From NCBI GenBank assembly GCA_013365325.1, contig JABVXV010000267.1:24191-88190 (forward strand): DNA of 64,000 nucleotides, written 5' to 3'. The position numbers and the translations under genes are program-made. Origin of the DNA: Dipetalonema caudispina (taxonomy: Eukaryota > Nematoda > Chromadorea > Rhabditida > Onchocercidae). This document shows positions 38,838 through 47,278 of the stretch, piece after piece (within the stretch, counting starts at the first letter, position 1; every line of letters starts with the position of its first letter). The notes beneath the pieces were generated by a model. That model made no database searches. It was not told the origin of the DNA and worked only from the letters and a program-made list of their open reading frames with translations.

Positions 38838-41099
38838 AAAATTATAGCTCTGAAATAATTTTTTTTTTTTTTTTTAATTAATAAATTAATGGCTTAAAAT
38901 ATATTTGTTGTTTTTCTTTTTTTTTTCAGGTGTATATGGTGATGTACACCGAGTGAAAATTCTTTTCAATAAGAAAGATAATGCTTTGATACAGTATGCT
39001 GAACCACAACAAGCACAACTTGGTTTGTCCGATTTTTTTCTTTTAATTTTAATTTTAATTTTAATTTCATTTTAATTGCTATAATTAGTAATTAGTTACA
39101 TGTAAATTTAATTCAACCATTGATTATTTGATCAACAATTTTTTTTTGTTTGATAATAGAATGGAAAATTTGTGACGCTTCTTTTAAGGAGAACTCATTG
39201 GAAAAAAAAAAAATAATTTCGTAAGAAAACTATAGAAATAAATATTCGAATTAGTATTTTTACTTCTTTTATGCAAAATTAAGATGATTTGAAACAATTG
39301 TCACTGTATGCTCTTTTTTTTCTCTCCTAAATCATCAAATCGTTGTTTTGACAACAATAGTTATATTTCTGGATCCTATTTTATATCATTTCATTTTATT
39401 ATCATTATTATTTACTATTATTATCAATTATTTACTACATTATTTTATCAATTATTTGTCCATTTACTATTATAGTTAATTATTTATTGCCATTATTATT
39501 ACTTTTATTATTATTACCATTATTATCCATTATTATTATTATTGCCAATTGTTCATTATCATTATTATTGCTATTATTGATTACTTATTATCATTATTGC
39601 TATTGTTATTAGCATTGTAAAAATCACCATTGAAAAATATGATGCAGAGGGAAATCAGATGAAAAGGACGGAATGGTACCGTCATTTCCTGAAAATTCAT
39701 AATGCGTTCCGGGTCGAAGTTTTGAAGTATCAGGAATTAACTACGACTATGTCTCTTCCTTCTTTAATATCATTATCCATCAGGCGGATATTCCATTAGT
39801 ATCCGTTCTATTTTAAGTATTCAAATGGAAATGCTGAAGCACCATCATTTCAAGTATTCAACTCAACTAATCATTTATCATCAATATCAGTAATATCAGA
39901 AAGAATTTTTTCAGCTATTCAACATCTTGATAAAGTTCGTTGGCATGATAAGCAAATTCGTGTCGCGACATCAAAACATAGCAATGTTCAGATGCCAAAA
40001 GAAGGTAATCATATCCTGTAAACTTCTAAATTGATAATATTTAAAAAAAATGAAAAAACTTTTGTTGCGTTGCAGTATCATTCTAAAAAATGTTTCATAA
40101 ATTTGACTTTTTTTTTTCTGCTTTTGTAGGAAAGGAGAAAAAAAAGGATGAGAAAAACAAGAAGCATTCTTCCTTTTTCCTATTTTATCTGTCAAATAAT
40201 ATTTTCGGAAAAAAAAATGTTAGGATTTTTTCAGAAAAAAAAAAAAAATATTCTGATTTATAGCAGAAAAAAAAAAGATTTAAATTTCAGGACAACCGGA
40301 TGCTGGATTAACACGTGATTATTCACAATCATCATTACATCGTTTCAAGAAACCTGGTAGCAAGAATTATTTGAATATTTATCCACCAAGTTCAACACTT
40401 CATCTTTCTAATATTCCACCAAATATTACCGAAGAATTTCTTACAAGTGCTTTTGAACAACGTGGCTATATCCCTAAAGGCTTTAAATTTTTCCCGTTTG
40501 TTTCACTATTTTTTTTTTTCTTTCGGAAAATTTTAAATAGTTCTTTTTTTTTTTTTTTTTTTTTTGTCTTTAACATTGAAATTTTCTAGTAATCTACTAG
40601 CATTTTAAATACTTCAGAGGAAAAGTGTGCGCTTAATTCTTTCACGGATTACTTAGAAATTGTTTTAATACTCAGAATGAGTAATTAAATAAATAATTTA
40701 AACTAATAAGTTAGTTATGGTTTTAAAAAAAGATCAACATACGAATGGAGCAAGATGATTTGCTTAAATATTAATTATAAATAAATTGTTGGTCGACAAT
40801 GGCTTTTAAATATTTTCAGCTTTTATATGATACAAACAAAAAATTTTGCATAATCTCAAAATATAGCTTTTATCTTATTTTTCCAATTCATTTGGAATAT
40901 AAGTAAATATTGCTTGAAATTAATTAATTTCTTGCAACTTTATTTTTCTTTTTTTTTTTTTTTTAGAAAGGATCATAAAATGGCTTTGCTACAATTGAAC
41001 GATGTGGAAACAGCAATTAATGCACTAATCGAAATGCATAATTTTAAACTAGCCGAAAATGCGCATCTTCGGGTTTCATTCTCAAAAAGTGGTATATGA
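445..41099 (+). CDS. ptb-1: Polypyrimidine tract-binding protein, 4 RRMs (multi-exon gene)
   Basis: PTB (hnRNP I) is a nuclear RNA-binding protein that binds CU-rich tracts through four RRMs and mostly represses exon inclusion. Joined coding exons: 445-453, 3955-4059, 4273-4432, 5078-5256, 5446-5528, 5829-5934, 34659-34878, 35660-35881, 36351-36485, 36583-36773, 37659-37692, 38930-39022, 39915-40004, 40291-40495, 40967-41099. All introns are GT-AG, all phases agree, and the total is 1965 nt (654 aa; vertebrate PTBP1 is about 530-560 aa). RRM1 is about residues 113-188, RRM2 250-326, RRM3 459-535 and RRM4 578-652. Family hallmarks seen include [18 protein letters not shown] in RRM2, [20 protein letters not shown] after it, [10 protein letters not shown] before RRM4 and the C-terminus [10 protein letters not shown]. 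The excess length lies in the N-terminal extension and the linkers. The 28.7 kb intron between RRM1 and RRM2 holds a further coding-like exon that may belong to an isoform. The first exon is the least certain part. Confidence 0.93.
1372..1453 (+). repeat. T82 homopolymer
   Basis: An uninterrupted run of 82 T, the longest homopolymer in the window. The apparent poly-Phe or poly-Lys frames across it are not genes. Its exact length may be affected by assembly or polymerase slippage. Confidence 0.9.
2485..2535. repeat. Perfect 24-bp inverted repeat with 3-nt loop
   Basis: The left arm at 2485-2508 and right arm at 2512-2535 are exact reverse complements separated only by AGC. The arms contain only A and T. 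In RNA this would be a 24-bp stem in ptb-1 intron 1. Confidence 0.9.
3955..4059 (+). CDS. ptb-1: ptb-1 exon 2 (N-terminal region, first half of NLS)
   Basis: Phase 0 in and out, 35 codons, residues 4-38. It starts [12 protein letters not shown] and ends DSEAKK. Together with exon 1 and exon 3 it makes a KR...KKAK spacing like the bipartite nuclear localisation signal of vertebrate PTB. Acceptor TTTTAG, donor GTATGT. Confidence 0.88.
4273..4432 (+). CDS. ptb-1: ptb-1 exon 3 (Gln/Ser/Thr-rich N-terminal extension)
   Basis: Starts in phase 0, ends in phase 1, residues 39-92. It opens AKLDRS and continues as an uncharged Q/S/T/L-rich stretch without a recognisable domain. The 5' splice site at 4433 (GTATGT) is the first of three tandem copies. 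Reading through it meets an in-frame TAG after 14 codons. Confidence 0.87.
4431..4932 (+). repeat. Tandem triplication including a 5' splice site
   Basis: Three adjacent copies of about 182, 160 and 160 bp start at 4431, 4613 and 4773. Each opens with AGTATGTTT followed by a shared run ending TTATGATTAGAAAT. Each then has an A-run, an ATTATTATT segment, a T-run, TTTTTAAAAATTTATTTATTATT and another T-run. The first copy begins exactly at the exon 3 donor. Confidence 0.88.
5078..5256 (+). CDS. ptb-1: ptb-1 exon 4 (RRM1, first part)
   Basis: Starts with two bases completing Asn92 and ends in phase 0 at residue 151. It contains [18 protein letters not shown], the RNP2 strand and first helix of RRM1, then [14 protein letters not shown]. 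Acceptor TATCAG, donor GTATAT. Vertebrate PTB has the corresponding RVIHIRKLP and LLMLKGKNQ. Confidence 0.94.
5446..5528 (+). CDS. ptb-1: ptb-1 exon 5 (RRM1, middle)
   Basis: Phase 0 in, phase 2 out, residues 152-179. It encodes [15 protein letters not shown], the RNP1-like strand and second helix of RRM1, then the short loop ending RD. Acceptor TTTTAG, donor GTATCA. Confidence 0.93.
5829..5934 (+). CDS. ptb-1: ptb-1 exon 6 (end of RRM1 and linker)
   Basis: Completes Arg179 and runs to residue 214 in phase 0. [15 protein letters not shown] matches the last strand of RRM1 (vertebrate IYIQFSNHKELKTD), followed by a polar linker ending DQDDNE. The donor is GTTTGC at 5935. A second possible donor, GTAGCA at 5891, would end the exon in phase 1; that is the phase required by the large exon at 33060. 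Confidence 0.92.
8432..8535. repeat. CAT/CAC trinucleotide repeat
   Basis: Imperfect ATC/ATT/ACC triplet array within ptb-1 intron 6. It produces spurious poly-His, poly-Ile and poly-Met frames. Confidence 0.85.
10949..11103. repeat. TTA trinucleotide microsatellite
   Basis: A nearly pure TTA array of over 30 units, becoming impure after about 11030. Its poly-Leu/Ile frames are artefacts of the repeat. Confidence 0.92.
11982..11996 (+). repeat. C15 homopolymer
   Basis: Fifteen consecutive C, preceded 40 bp upstream by another C-rich patch near 11931-11946. It is the only long G/C homopolymer noticed in a window full of A/T runs. Confidence 0.9.
12696..12794. repeat. TTCG tetranucleotide microsatellite
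   Basis: About 24 units of TTCG with a few TTCA, TTCT and CGGT variants. It lies about 40 bp upstream of a TGAA array. Confidence 0.93.
12836..12898. repeat. TGAA tetranucleotide microsatellite
   Basis: About 15 units of TGAA with one GTGA interruption, just downstream of the TTCG array. Read on the - strand it is TTCA, one base different per unit from its neighbour. Confidence 0.93.
13419..13471. repeat. TG/TATG dinucleotide repeat
   Basis: TG repeat with TATG interruptions in ptb-1 intron 6. Confidence 0.9.
13835..13918. repeat. TG dinucleotide repeat
   Basis: About 40 TG units with three single-base interruptions. It gives spurious Cys-Val and Thr-His frames on the two strands. Confidence 0.92.
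14808..15050. repeat. Degenerate minisatellite, unit about 40 bp
   Basis: Six diverged units share a core close to TGTTAATTGGAATTGAATAA, at about 14820, 14860, 14892, 14915, 14970 and 15009. Each is followed by a variable segment resembling AGGCACAAC. Spacing varies from about 23 to 55 bp, so this is an old, decayed tandem array. Confidence 0.65.
20440..20514. repeat. A37/T29 inverted homopolymer pair
   Basis: A run of 37 A at 20440-20476 is followed nine bases later by 29 T at 20486-20514. It can fold into a near-perfect A-U hairpin. Confidence 0.88.
23060..23277. mobile_element. Candidate short inverted-repeat element (MITE-like)
   Basis: Terminal inverted repeats of 22 bp at 23060-23081 and 23256-23277 begin TTACTG and match at 20 of 22 positions. 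The enclosed element is 218 bp with no transposase frame. No convincing target-site duplication was found. The geometry suits a non-autonomous DNA transposon remnant; chance or a simple hairpin remains possible. Confidence 0.4.
25375..25523. repeat. GAT/AAT trinucleotide repeat
   Basis: Impure triplet array dominated by GAT and AAT. It yields poly-Asp/Asn frames on + and poly-Ser/Leu frames on -, neither gene-like. Confidence 0.88.
27822..27846. repeat. TG dinucleotide repeat
   Basis: About 12 TG units directly after a T-run in intron 6. Confidence 0.85.
29380..29504. repeat. Tandem repeat, ~36-bp unit, 3.5 copies
   Basis: Units start at 29380, 29416, 29451 (truncated to 20 bp) and 29471. 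They share GCAAACTTTTCACGTAATTC followed by a TAAATTAGA-like end. The first two units differ by a single insertion and one substitution, so the array looks recent. Confidence 0.9.
31430..31501. repeat. TA and GA dinucleotide repeats
   Basis: A TA run at 31430-31449 and a GA run at 31476-31501 separated by 26 bp of unique sequence. Confidence 0.88.
32487..32545. repeat. ACT trinucleotide repeat
   Basis: Imperfect ACT/ATT triplets about 500 bp upstream of the large orphan exon. Similar in type to the repeat at the left edge of the window. Confidence 0.85.
33060..33943 (+). CDS. Large coding-like exon inside ptb-1 intron 6, transcript unresolved
   Basis: A frame of 294 codons stays open to a TGA at 33941-33943. 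A TAA at 33020-33022 closes the same frame 42 bases before the candidate acceptor TATATCAG at 33059, so the frame must be entered by splicing. The protein is Ala/Ser/Thr/Gln-rich: it starts [19 protein letters not shown], has a basic patch SNKRKSS, then a His-rich and a Gln-rich segment ([18 protein letters not shown]). No domain was recognised. Entry needs one base from the previous exon: exon 3 (phase 1) or exon 6 spliced at the alternative donor 5891 would both fit. A donor at 33881 (ATG|GTATCC) ends in phase 0 and would join exon 34659 in frame. Alternatively it is a terminal exon, with AATAAA at 34027-34032, or part of a nested gene. Base composition is far less A/T-rich than the surrounding intron, which supports coding. 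Confidence 0.6.
33944..34658 (+). other. Intron between orphan exon and RRM2 exon
   Basis: AT-rich, with a possible polyadenylation signal at 34027-34032 and a short TG patch near 34279-34310. No gene seen. It ends in TTTTTCAG at 34658. Confidence 0.55.
34659..34878 (+). CDS. ptb-1: ptb-1 exon 7 (linker and RRM2, first part)
   Basis: Phase 0 in, phase 1 out, residues 215-288. An uncharged linker is followed by [20 protein letters not shown] and [14 protein letters not shown]. These are the first strand, helix and second strand of RRM2, nearly identical to vertebrate PTB. Donor GTTAGA. Confidence 0.95.
34879..35659 (+). other. ptb-1 intron 7
   Basis: Contains a CA repeat at 34923-34982 and short T-runs. 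No gene seen. Confidence 0.7.
34923..34982. repeat. CA dinucleotide repeat
   Basis: About 28 CA units with one interruption, 45 bp downstream of the RRM2 exon donor. Confidence 0.92.
35660..35881 (+). CDS. ptb-1: ptb-1 exon 8 (RRM2 second part and conserved tail)
   Basis: Phase 1 in, phase 1 out, residues 288-362. [20 protein letters not shown] and [18 protein letters not shown] complete RRM2. [20 protein letters not shown] is the hallmark segment after RRM2 in PTB proteins. Acceptor TTTCAG, donor GTTTGT. Confidence 0.96.
35882..36350 (+). other. ptb-1 intron 8
   Basis: AT-rich intron with no gene or notable repeat; acceptor GTTTCAG. Confidence 0.75.
36351..36485 (+). CDS. ptb-1: ptb-1 exon 9 (Ala/Gln/Phe-rich interdomain linker)
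   Basis: 135 nt, phase 1 in and out, residues 362-407. It encodes a low-charge linker with [17 protein letters not shown] and [11 protein letters not shown]. Its length is a multiple of three with symmetric phases, so skipping it would keep the frame. It sits where vertebrate PTBP1 has its alternatively spliced linker exon. Confidence 0.92.
36583..36773 (+). CDS. ptb-1: ptb-1 exon 10 (linker and start of RRM3)
   Basis: Phase 1 in, phase 0 out, residues 407-470. Ala/Thr-rich linker, then [13 protein letters not shown], the RNP2 strand of RRM3 (vertebrate SVLLVSNLNPE). The donor GTTGGT is weaker than the others in the gene. Confidence 0.93.
36774..37658 (+). other. ptb-1 intron 10, extreme poly-T cluster
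   Basis: Upstream intron of the 34-nt exon. Its 3' part is almost pure T from 37421 to 37590 in several runs. AGACAGACTGACAGACACAC and a CTCTGTCC stretch then lead to the TTTTCAG acceptor. No gene seen. Confidence 0.75.
37421..37590 (+). repeat. Poly-T cluster upstream of the 34-nt exon
   Basis: Four or more T-runs, including one of over 60 T before 37590, separated by a few A or C. It is potentially a large PTB/U2AF-type pyrimidine landing site on the transcript. Confidence 0.85.
37659..37692 (+). CDS. ptb-1: ptb-1 exon 11, 34-nt microexon in RRM3
   Basis: Encodes [11 protein letters not shown] plus the first base of Gly482 (vertebrate RVTPQSLFILFG). Phase 0 in, phase 1 out, so skipping shifts the frame. 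Acceptor TTTTCAG, donor GTACGT. The vertebrate PTBP1 and PTBP2 exons that cover this part of RRM3 are also 34 nt, and their skipping triggers nonsense-mediated decay; this is stated from knowledge of those genes. Confidence 0.92.
37693..38929 (+). other. ptb-1 intron 11 with CT and homopolymer tracts
   Basis: Contains T-runs, a CT-rich tract at 38143-38186 (CTCTCTCT units mixed with T5), paired T/A-runs at 38410-38476 and a T-run over 40 nt before 38836. The acceptor is TTTTTTCAG at 38929. No gene seen. Confidence 0.7.
38143..38186 (+). promoter_or_regulatory. CU-rich tract, candidate PTB-binding site
   Basis: Repeated CTCTCT separated by TTTT, 450 nt downstream of the 34-nt exon. CU-rich RNA of this kind is the established ligand class of PTB. 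A role in autoregulation is inference. Confidence 0.35.
38930..39022 (+). CDS. ptb-1: ptb-1 exon 12 (RRM3, central strands)
   Basis: Phase 1 in and out, residues 482-513. [20 protein letters not shown] is almost identical to vertebrate [20 protein letters not shown]. It is followed by [10 protein letters not shown], the third strand and second helix. Donor GTTTGT. Confidence 0.96.
39023..39914 (+). other. ptb-1 intron 12
   Basis: Contains a degenerate ATT/TTA-rich stretch at 39395-39620, then a more complex segment at 39640-39890 with no frame that could be accepted. Acceptor TTTTTTCAG at 39914. Confidence 0.65.
39915..40004 (+). CDS. ptb-1: ptb-1 exon 13 (end of RRM3)
   Basis: Phase 1 in and out, residues 513-543. 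[20 protein letters not shown] and [11 protein letters not shown] align with vertebrate AMSHLNGHKLHGKPIRITLS and KHQNVQLPREG. Confidence 0.95.
40291..40495 (+). CDS. ptb-1: ptb-1 exon 14 (RRM3-RRM4 linker and RRM4 first part)
   Basis: Phase 1 in, phase 2 out, residues 543-611. [20 protein letters not shown] is the compact linker that packs RRM3 against RRM4 in [23 protein letters not shown] and [11 protein letters not shown] then start RRM4. Donor GTTTGT. Confidence 0.96.
40967..41099 (+). CDS. ptb-1: ptb-1 exon 15 (end of RRM4, stop codon)
   Basis: Completes Pro611 and ends with TGA at 41097-41099. [20 protein letters not shown] and [10 protein letters not shown] are the expected C-terminal end of PTB. 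Confidence 0.96.
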
Positions 41100-41148
41100 A
41101 AGTAATCAAATTTATCTTTTTTCTCTTTTTTTTTTTTTTTTATAATCG

Positions 41149-41154
41149 AATAAA
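41149..41154 (+). terminator. Polyadenylation signal AATAAA for ptb-1
   Basis: Canonical AATAAA 50 nt after the ptb-1 stop codon. A second AATAAA lies at 41442-41447. Either could define the 3' end. Confidence 0.5.
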
Positions 41155-44100
41155 ATTAATTTCTTTTTTTGTCATTGAAATGAAATTGTCATTGTTTTGC
41201 ATTTTGTTATAAAACATTTGTCATCTTTTTTCATTTGTCATTTTTTCAATGTTTTTTTCTCTTTTTCTTTTTCTCTCCTTTTTTTTTTTTAATTCTGTTC
41301 TTCTCTGAAATAATCACGAAATGTTTTTATTAAGATCGTATTAGATAAATTGAAAAAGTTAAATGATAAATTACATTTAATGAAACATTTGACCAATTTT
41401 ATTTCCTTTTCTATTTATTTATTTTTTTTTTTTTTTTTTTTAATAAACATTATCATCAAGATTTTTGCGAACAGAATGTATTTAAATGTTTTTTTTTTCC
41501 TTTTTTTATGACGGCCAATTTTCGATTTTTTTTTTCTGATACTTTTTTGCTATCGATTTGATAAAAAAAAAAAAAGAAAAAAAAGGAAGAAGAAGAATGC
41601 ATTTGCATCACTAAATAATTAGTTCCTGATATTCCGGATACATACATTGTTTCTTTCTCTTTTCAAATATTTATTTATGCCTTTAACTAACAAACCGGAT
41701 AGCTTACATTTAGAAAAACCTTATTTAAATAACCTTTCTTCTTCCTGATCAACTACCATATACAAATCGAATATCAAATATAAAAAAGGATGGTGTACTT
41801 TTTAAGGTAGAAAATTATGATAAAAATTTAAACGACATTATTTGACGTGAATGAAATGAAGACGTGAAATGTTCCAGCACAAGTGCATCGCTTCCAATCG
41901 TTGAGGATACATTTGGCGATTACGCGTACAACAGATCAATCTTTTTTTTCTAAATTTAGTTTTTGTTTAAATTAATTCTAATTCGTTGCATAACTTAGGA
42001 AAAAAAATTGGAATTTATTGAATCTATTGGTGCGGATTTTTTTTTTTTTTTTTCGTTCATAGAAAAAATTATTAAATTATTCATTGTTCGTACCGAAGAT
42101 AAATTGTCAAAATTAGTAACTTTTTTGTTTTTCTTTCTTTCATTATTCCTTTTTTTTTTTGGCAATATATAAGGATATTAGATTTGGAGGAAATTATTTA
42201 ATTTTAATCGTAGAAAAATTCTTTTGCGTACATATATTGTCAAATTTTCGTTAAATCGTTTAATTTTTTTGTTTTTTTTTTTTTCTTTTTTTTTTGAACA
42301 ATATTTGTAAAAGCATTTATTGCTATCCCTTAAAAAAAATTAGAATTGATATGATTGTATGTTTTACAGACGGTCTATTTTTGTTCTTGCAACAGCAAAA
42401 TTGACATTGTTTAATTTTGAACAGTATTCGAAAAATTTTCTAAACAAATATCTCATTTGTTTTTAATTGTAATTATTGTAATATTATCCATAATTCTGGT
42501 TGACAAAAAGAAAAAGATTTTTTTTTTTAATGAAATGCTCTTTTATGTAAATTTAAATTCGCTGCTGCATATTTTATGATTGAAATTGTTGTAACTGATA
42601 GATTTAAAAAGTGATGTTACTTCATCGTCTTTTCCTTTTTCTTACAAAAATTATTATTCATTTGAAATTTTCGGAAATTTTTTTCTTTTTTTTTTTTTTT
42701 TTTTGTTAAAATAGCCGATCCATTGTTCTTACGCTATTTTATCAGTCAACTGGCAGAAAAGATGGATGGAGTGGAATTTATGATTATGAAATTGAAATTA
42801 CTTGAAATGCACATATGTTTGTGTTTTTCTTTACTTTTAGATTTAATTTTACAAAAGCAAAAAAAAAATAAGACGATGACTTCGATAAATTTAAAATATT
42901 TCATTTTTGATTCCCAAGGCTTTTCATTATATTGGGTCAGTTTTTAAGGTACGTAAGTCATATTTCACATTTAAATATGTTGTGGTATCAGGATACTTTT
43001 GAGTTGTCGGATAAATTATAACATCTTAGATGTGGAAGTCTAATTTTTTCCCCTAAAAAAATCAATGAAATGTTTCCTTTATTGATTCCATCAGGAAGAA
43101 AAAAGCAAATTTCTATATTATGTGCAGTTTTTTCTAACATTTATTGTATTATTCAAGCTGTTCATTCAAGCAATCGGAAGAAATTGAAATTATTGAATTC
43201 TTTTTTTTTCGAATTGTGCATTTCTTTAACGTTTCAAATTTCAAAAGCACTCATTTCAGCAGTAAAAAAAGGAGCTGAAATAAATTTAAATTACGAATGA
43301 AATTCAAATCGGACTTCATTTATAAAGAAAATACACCATATATGTATGTGACAAATTTTCAGTAATTTCATCAATTATTTTAAGCAAAAGACAGAAAATT
43401 ACCGGAAAAATAATTCGTGGTACTATTTGAATAGCTCGGATGATGTGAAATGTATATGGTACTTGACGTATCCAATCAATTAAACTATTTTTGTAAATTG
43501 ATCATTTCAACGCGGGTCGTCTATCATTCAGCATTATCATCATCGGATTGATTGCATTAATATTTGTATTATTTTCATTTCTATTTATAAATTTTATTCG
43601 TAAAAAAAAAAAAGGAAAGAGAAAAGTCAATTCTTACTTCAACATTTCAATTTATCAACTCATTAATTTTGTCTAATTAAGCTAATTATTGATTTAAATG
43701 AATGAAAGGAATGCGTGCATAATCGATTAGAATATGAATACTTGCAATAGCATTGCTTTTTTTTTCTCTCTTTCTTTCTCTCTCTCTCTCCCACTTCCTT
43801 TCATCCTTTAATTTATATCAATTTTGATACATCTGTTTGATATCATAAATCTAACAAATGTATATCAATTTGTTCAATCTTCTTTTTTTGATTTTTTTTT
43901 TCTTTTTTTAAATTTTTCTTTTCCATCTGAAATTCCAAGAAATTATTTAGAAATAAATCCCTGATATTATCTGACAGGGATTGTAATAATAAATACATGA
44001 TGTAATTTCGCGCATTTTTTTTTTCCTCTCTCTCTCTCTTTTTTGTTAATTTTTATCGCTGATAAATTGTGATGGATAGTCCTTTCGTCTTTCTTACCGT

Positions 44101-44444
44101 TCTAATTTTTTTTTTCTTCTTTGATACGAATAACTTTGTAATAGTTTGATCTAAATTCTAATAGTTTTTCTTTCTTTTATTTTTAGCGATCAATTTATGC
44201 ATTTTCAAAAATTTGACAAACGAATTTTTAATTTTGATTTACTTATTTATCCATTAAATACCTAAATTATTGTTTAAAAAAGAATTATTCGACATAGATT
44301 TAAATAGGAACGAAATTATGTTTCATTGTTATCTTAAGCTTTTTTTTTCTTTGATACAATCATAGAATGATTGTATCGCTTCTAAATTACCTACATTACA
44401 TAGTCCTGTCTAATTAAGCTTCAATTATAATTTAAAAAAAAATG

Positions 44445-44496
44445 TACAGTAGTATTTGATACTGTACTTTTTACAGTAGTATGTGATACTGTACTT
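44445..44496. repeat. Two tandem copies of a 25-bp palindrome-like unit
   Basis: TACAGTAGTAT followed by TTG or GTG and ATACTGTACTT occurs at 44445-44469 and again at 44472-44496, with one mismatch. Each copy has TACAGTA/TACTGTA arms and can fold on itself. Confidence 0.85.
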
Positions 44497-45146
44497 CTCG
44501 GTTAAATTTTAGTAAATGGGAAATGTTTTAAGAATCGAATAAGAAAGATAAGAAATTATGAGCAATAATTTCTATTTAATTTCGAAAGTTATCATTGATC
44601 CATTTGATTCCTGTATGAAACGAATGGTAGATGGGATAAATATGATAAGTGTATAACATTGATTGTTTTATATTGGTTGAGTAATTAATGAGTATATCAA
44701 TTCGAACATTTAATTTACTCTTGCAAAATTAGCAGAATATTACGTTTGTTAGGCATTATTCCATAAAAAAAAAAAAATTGTATTTCAACAATTTTTTCCT
44801 GTATTATAACTGGAATGGTGTGATTCATCCCGAGAATTCTACATATCAGTGTTTCGTACGTGATACGTTACGTACGAAAACTATAACATTATCGCGCTGT
44901 TCCTCCTTTGCTCTCTATCACCCTCTCTCTTTTTCTCATTCTATCGTTCTTTTCTCTCTCTCTCTCTCTCGGAAGACTATTTTTCCTTTCTACCATATTA
45001 TTTCATATCACATTATATCACATATCACTTTATCATATCATACCATATCATTGTATCCTTTTCCCTCTTCATTTTCCATCATCATATCAACAATCTCTTA
45101 CTTGCTTCTCTGTTAGTGTTTGACTTATTTGCGTACATATTTCTTG

Positions 45147-45190
45147 TTTGTTTGTTTGTTTGCTTGTTTGTTTATTTTGTTTGTTTGTTT
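45147..45190. repeat. TTTG tetranucleotide repeat
   Basis: About ten TTTG units with a TTGC and an ATTT interruption. Confidence 0.85.
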
Positions 45191-45765
45191 TCCCTATCCA
45201 TCCTTTTGTTGTATCCCTTATCATTCATTGATTCTTCTTTTTTTTTTCTTTTCTCTTTTTTTTCATGTCAATAAATATTACAACAGTCGAGTAAAGTTTA
45301 AATTTAAATGCGTTTCATTTGCTTCATTACACATCTAAATAATTTTGACAAAAAATAATGGTTCAAGTGCTTATATGAAATTTTGATATTAAATAATTAA
45401 GTATGCTTTCATTTAATGTCAAAGTGAAAGCATATTTTGATAAAATCATAAAAAGTATTATGAATATTAATCACTTTATTAATTATTTATCCTCATTAAA
45501 AATAATGATTCCTTTAAAATACAAAAGAAAGAAGCAATTGAATCGGAATAATTTCAAGCTAAACGACGAATGCTTAATTCATGTAAAATTGATCATTTTC
45601 ATTTTTCTTTGGTATTTCTCGATCATTACAGTAAATGACAGGTGGATACACGAATGGATGGATGAATTTTTTCCATAAAATTAACAATAATTTTGCATAC
45701 ATCTATTTGATTATTCTTCTTCTTCTTGATTTCTGTGATATTTGGTACAATTATTATTACAAAAT

Positions 45766-46019
45766 GTAATCAATAATATTCATCCACATTATTTTCCCGG
45801 TATTTTTGGTTATTTTCTCGGTAGAATTCGTGTAGAGGATGAAGACAAAAAAAAAAAAAAGAATTATGCTAACACAAATGATCACAATCATAAGAATCAT
45901 TGATAAGGTAACTTGATTATTTCTAGGATGAGTAATTCACAGAGTTTACATAGTAGAATGATATAAGTACAATATGCAAATATTATCACACTCTAAGTAA
46001 TCAATAATATTCATCCACA
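45766..46019. repeat. 23-bp direct repeat pair
   Basis: An identical 23-bp word beginning GTAATCAATAATATTC lies at 45766-45788 and 45997-46019. The sequence between them is not duplicated. Confidence 0.9.
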
Positions 46020-47043
46020 ATAGTCTCACATTTTCGTCAGCAAAATTTGGCTTAAATATGATTTGAACTGACCTTTTCGGTATATAGGACACATTTACAC
46101 TTATCCCTTAAATTGATATCTCAATTAACTGATTGATATGGGCATCTATGTATGTTCATTAAATTTTTTAAGTCATTGAAGTTTTGAATAATAGATTTAA
46201 AGAAATAAGCCTCAAAGACTTGGCTTCTATTTACTTTCTCTTCTTATTTGTTTATCCATTTGTTTAGCTTGGTTAAGAAGTTATGGGAAACAATAATTGT
46301 TTTAAACATTTAGGATCTTTGTTGCATAACGGAATTCAATTAATCAAGGTAAAAAAAACAACTACCTAAATTAATTATGATTTTCTTCGAGAAATACTAT
46401 GATTCATTTTCTTCAATCATTTCTTGATGAATTTAAGTTATTTGTGCTAGGCTATTTTTTCTTAAATCCAATAGATATTTTCATCGAAATCGATTATACT
46501 TGCCAAAATGTTCTCTAGCACAATATTTCTTAATTATTATAATCTTAATTACTATTTTGCTTCTTTCATCCACGGAAAATTTGATGATAGATTAAAATTT
46601 GTAATTTCGAAATTAATTTTAATCGAAATTTGAATTATAAACTATCTCTTCAACAAAACTAATTAGCTAATAAAATGGCCGTTTTTAATGATAAAGATTT
46701 GAATTTCATTGAAATTCCCCGGCTTCTTATTCGAGTGAAAACAGAGAGAGAATGAGCGGAAAAAAAATAAGCCAAATATTTTCTTTTTTTTTCGAGAATT
46801 TAATAATCAAAAATAGGAGAAGAAAAAAAGAAGAAGCAAAATTAAGCAATACAAATAATTAGTTGATTCATTAAAAGGGGAGTTTGAAGAAAGTAAGAAA
46901 GCGATGTAAAAAAAAGACATAAAAGAAATTGAGCTAATTAATTAATTATGCGCTGTCGTCTTTTCAACAACGCATGTAATGTTAATTGCCGTAATATTTG
47001 TCATTTTTATGTAATTAACTACAACTACATAATAATGATTCCA

Positions 47044-47049
47044 TTTATT
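47044..47049 (-). terminator. Possible gsy-1 polyadenylation signal
   Basis: AATAAA on the - strand about 430 nt beyond the gsy-1 stop codon. No closer canonical signal was seen; a variant signal may be used instead. Confidence 0.25.
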
Positions 47050-47149
47050 TTGCTTAGAAATTAAAAAAAAATGAGATAAGACTTATTTTCATACAATTTT
47101 CTTCATTTTACGGCCAATTCACTATTATCACAGTTTGGAATACTTATTG

Positions 47150-47256
47150 GAAATTTAATATAATTACAGAAATTATTTCAAGAAAATAGTAATCATTAAG
47201 TCAAAGCAACAATACTGCAGCAATAGTCGTTAACCTGTAACTTTCGGTATATGTTT
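47150..47256. repeat. Dispersed ~107-bp repeat, copy A (beyond gsy-1 stop)
   Basis: Matches 52251-52359 with six substitutions and one small gap by my hand alignment (about 94% identity). It shares blocks such as TATAATTACAGAAATTATTTC and AAGTCAAAGCAACAATA. It is in the same orientation as copy B and runs directly into a CA/TA microsatellite. Confidence 0.9.
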
Positions 47257-47260
47257 TGTC

Positions 47261-47278
47261 ACACATACACACACACAG

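Noticed and set aside
42723..42947. 74-aa frame after a T-run and AG, starting ADPLFLRYFISQL if extended upstream
   Set aside because: Exon-like at first sight, but lies beyond the ptb-1 stop, degenerates after 30 residues and matches no family I recognise.
45403..45678. 91-aa + strand frame
   Set aside because: Not low complexity, but Lys/Asn/Ile-rich as expected from random AT-rich sequence; no splice or family support.
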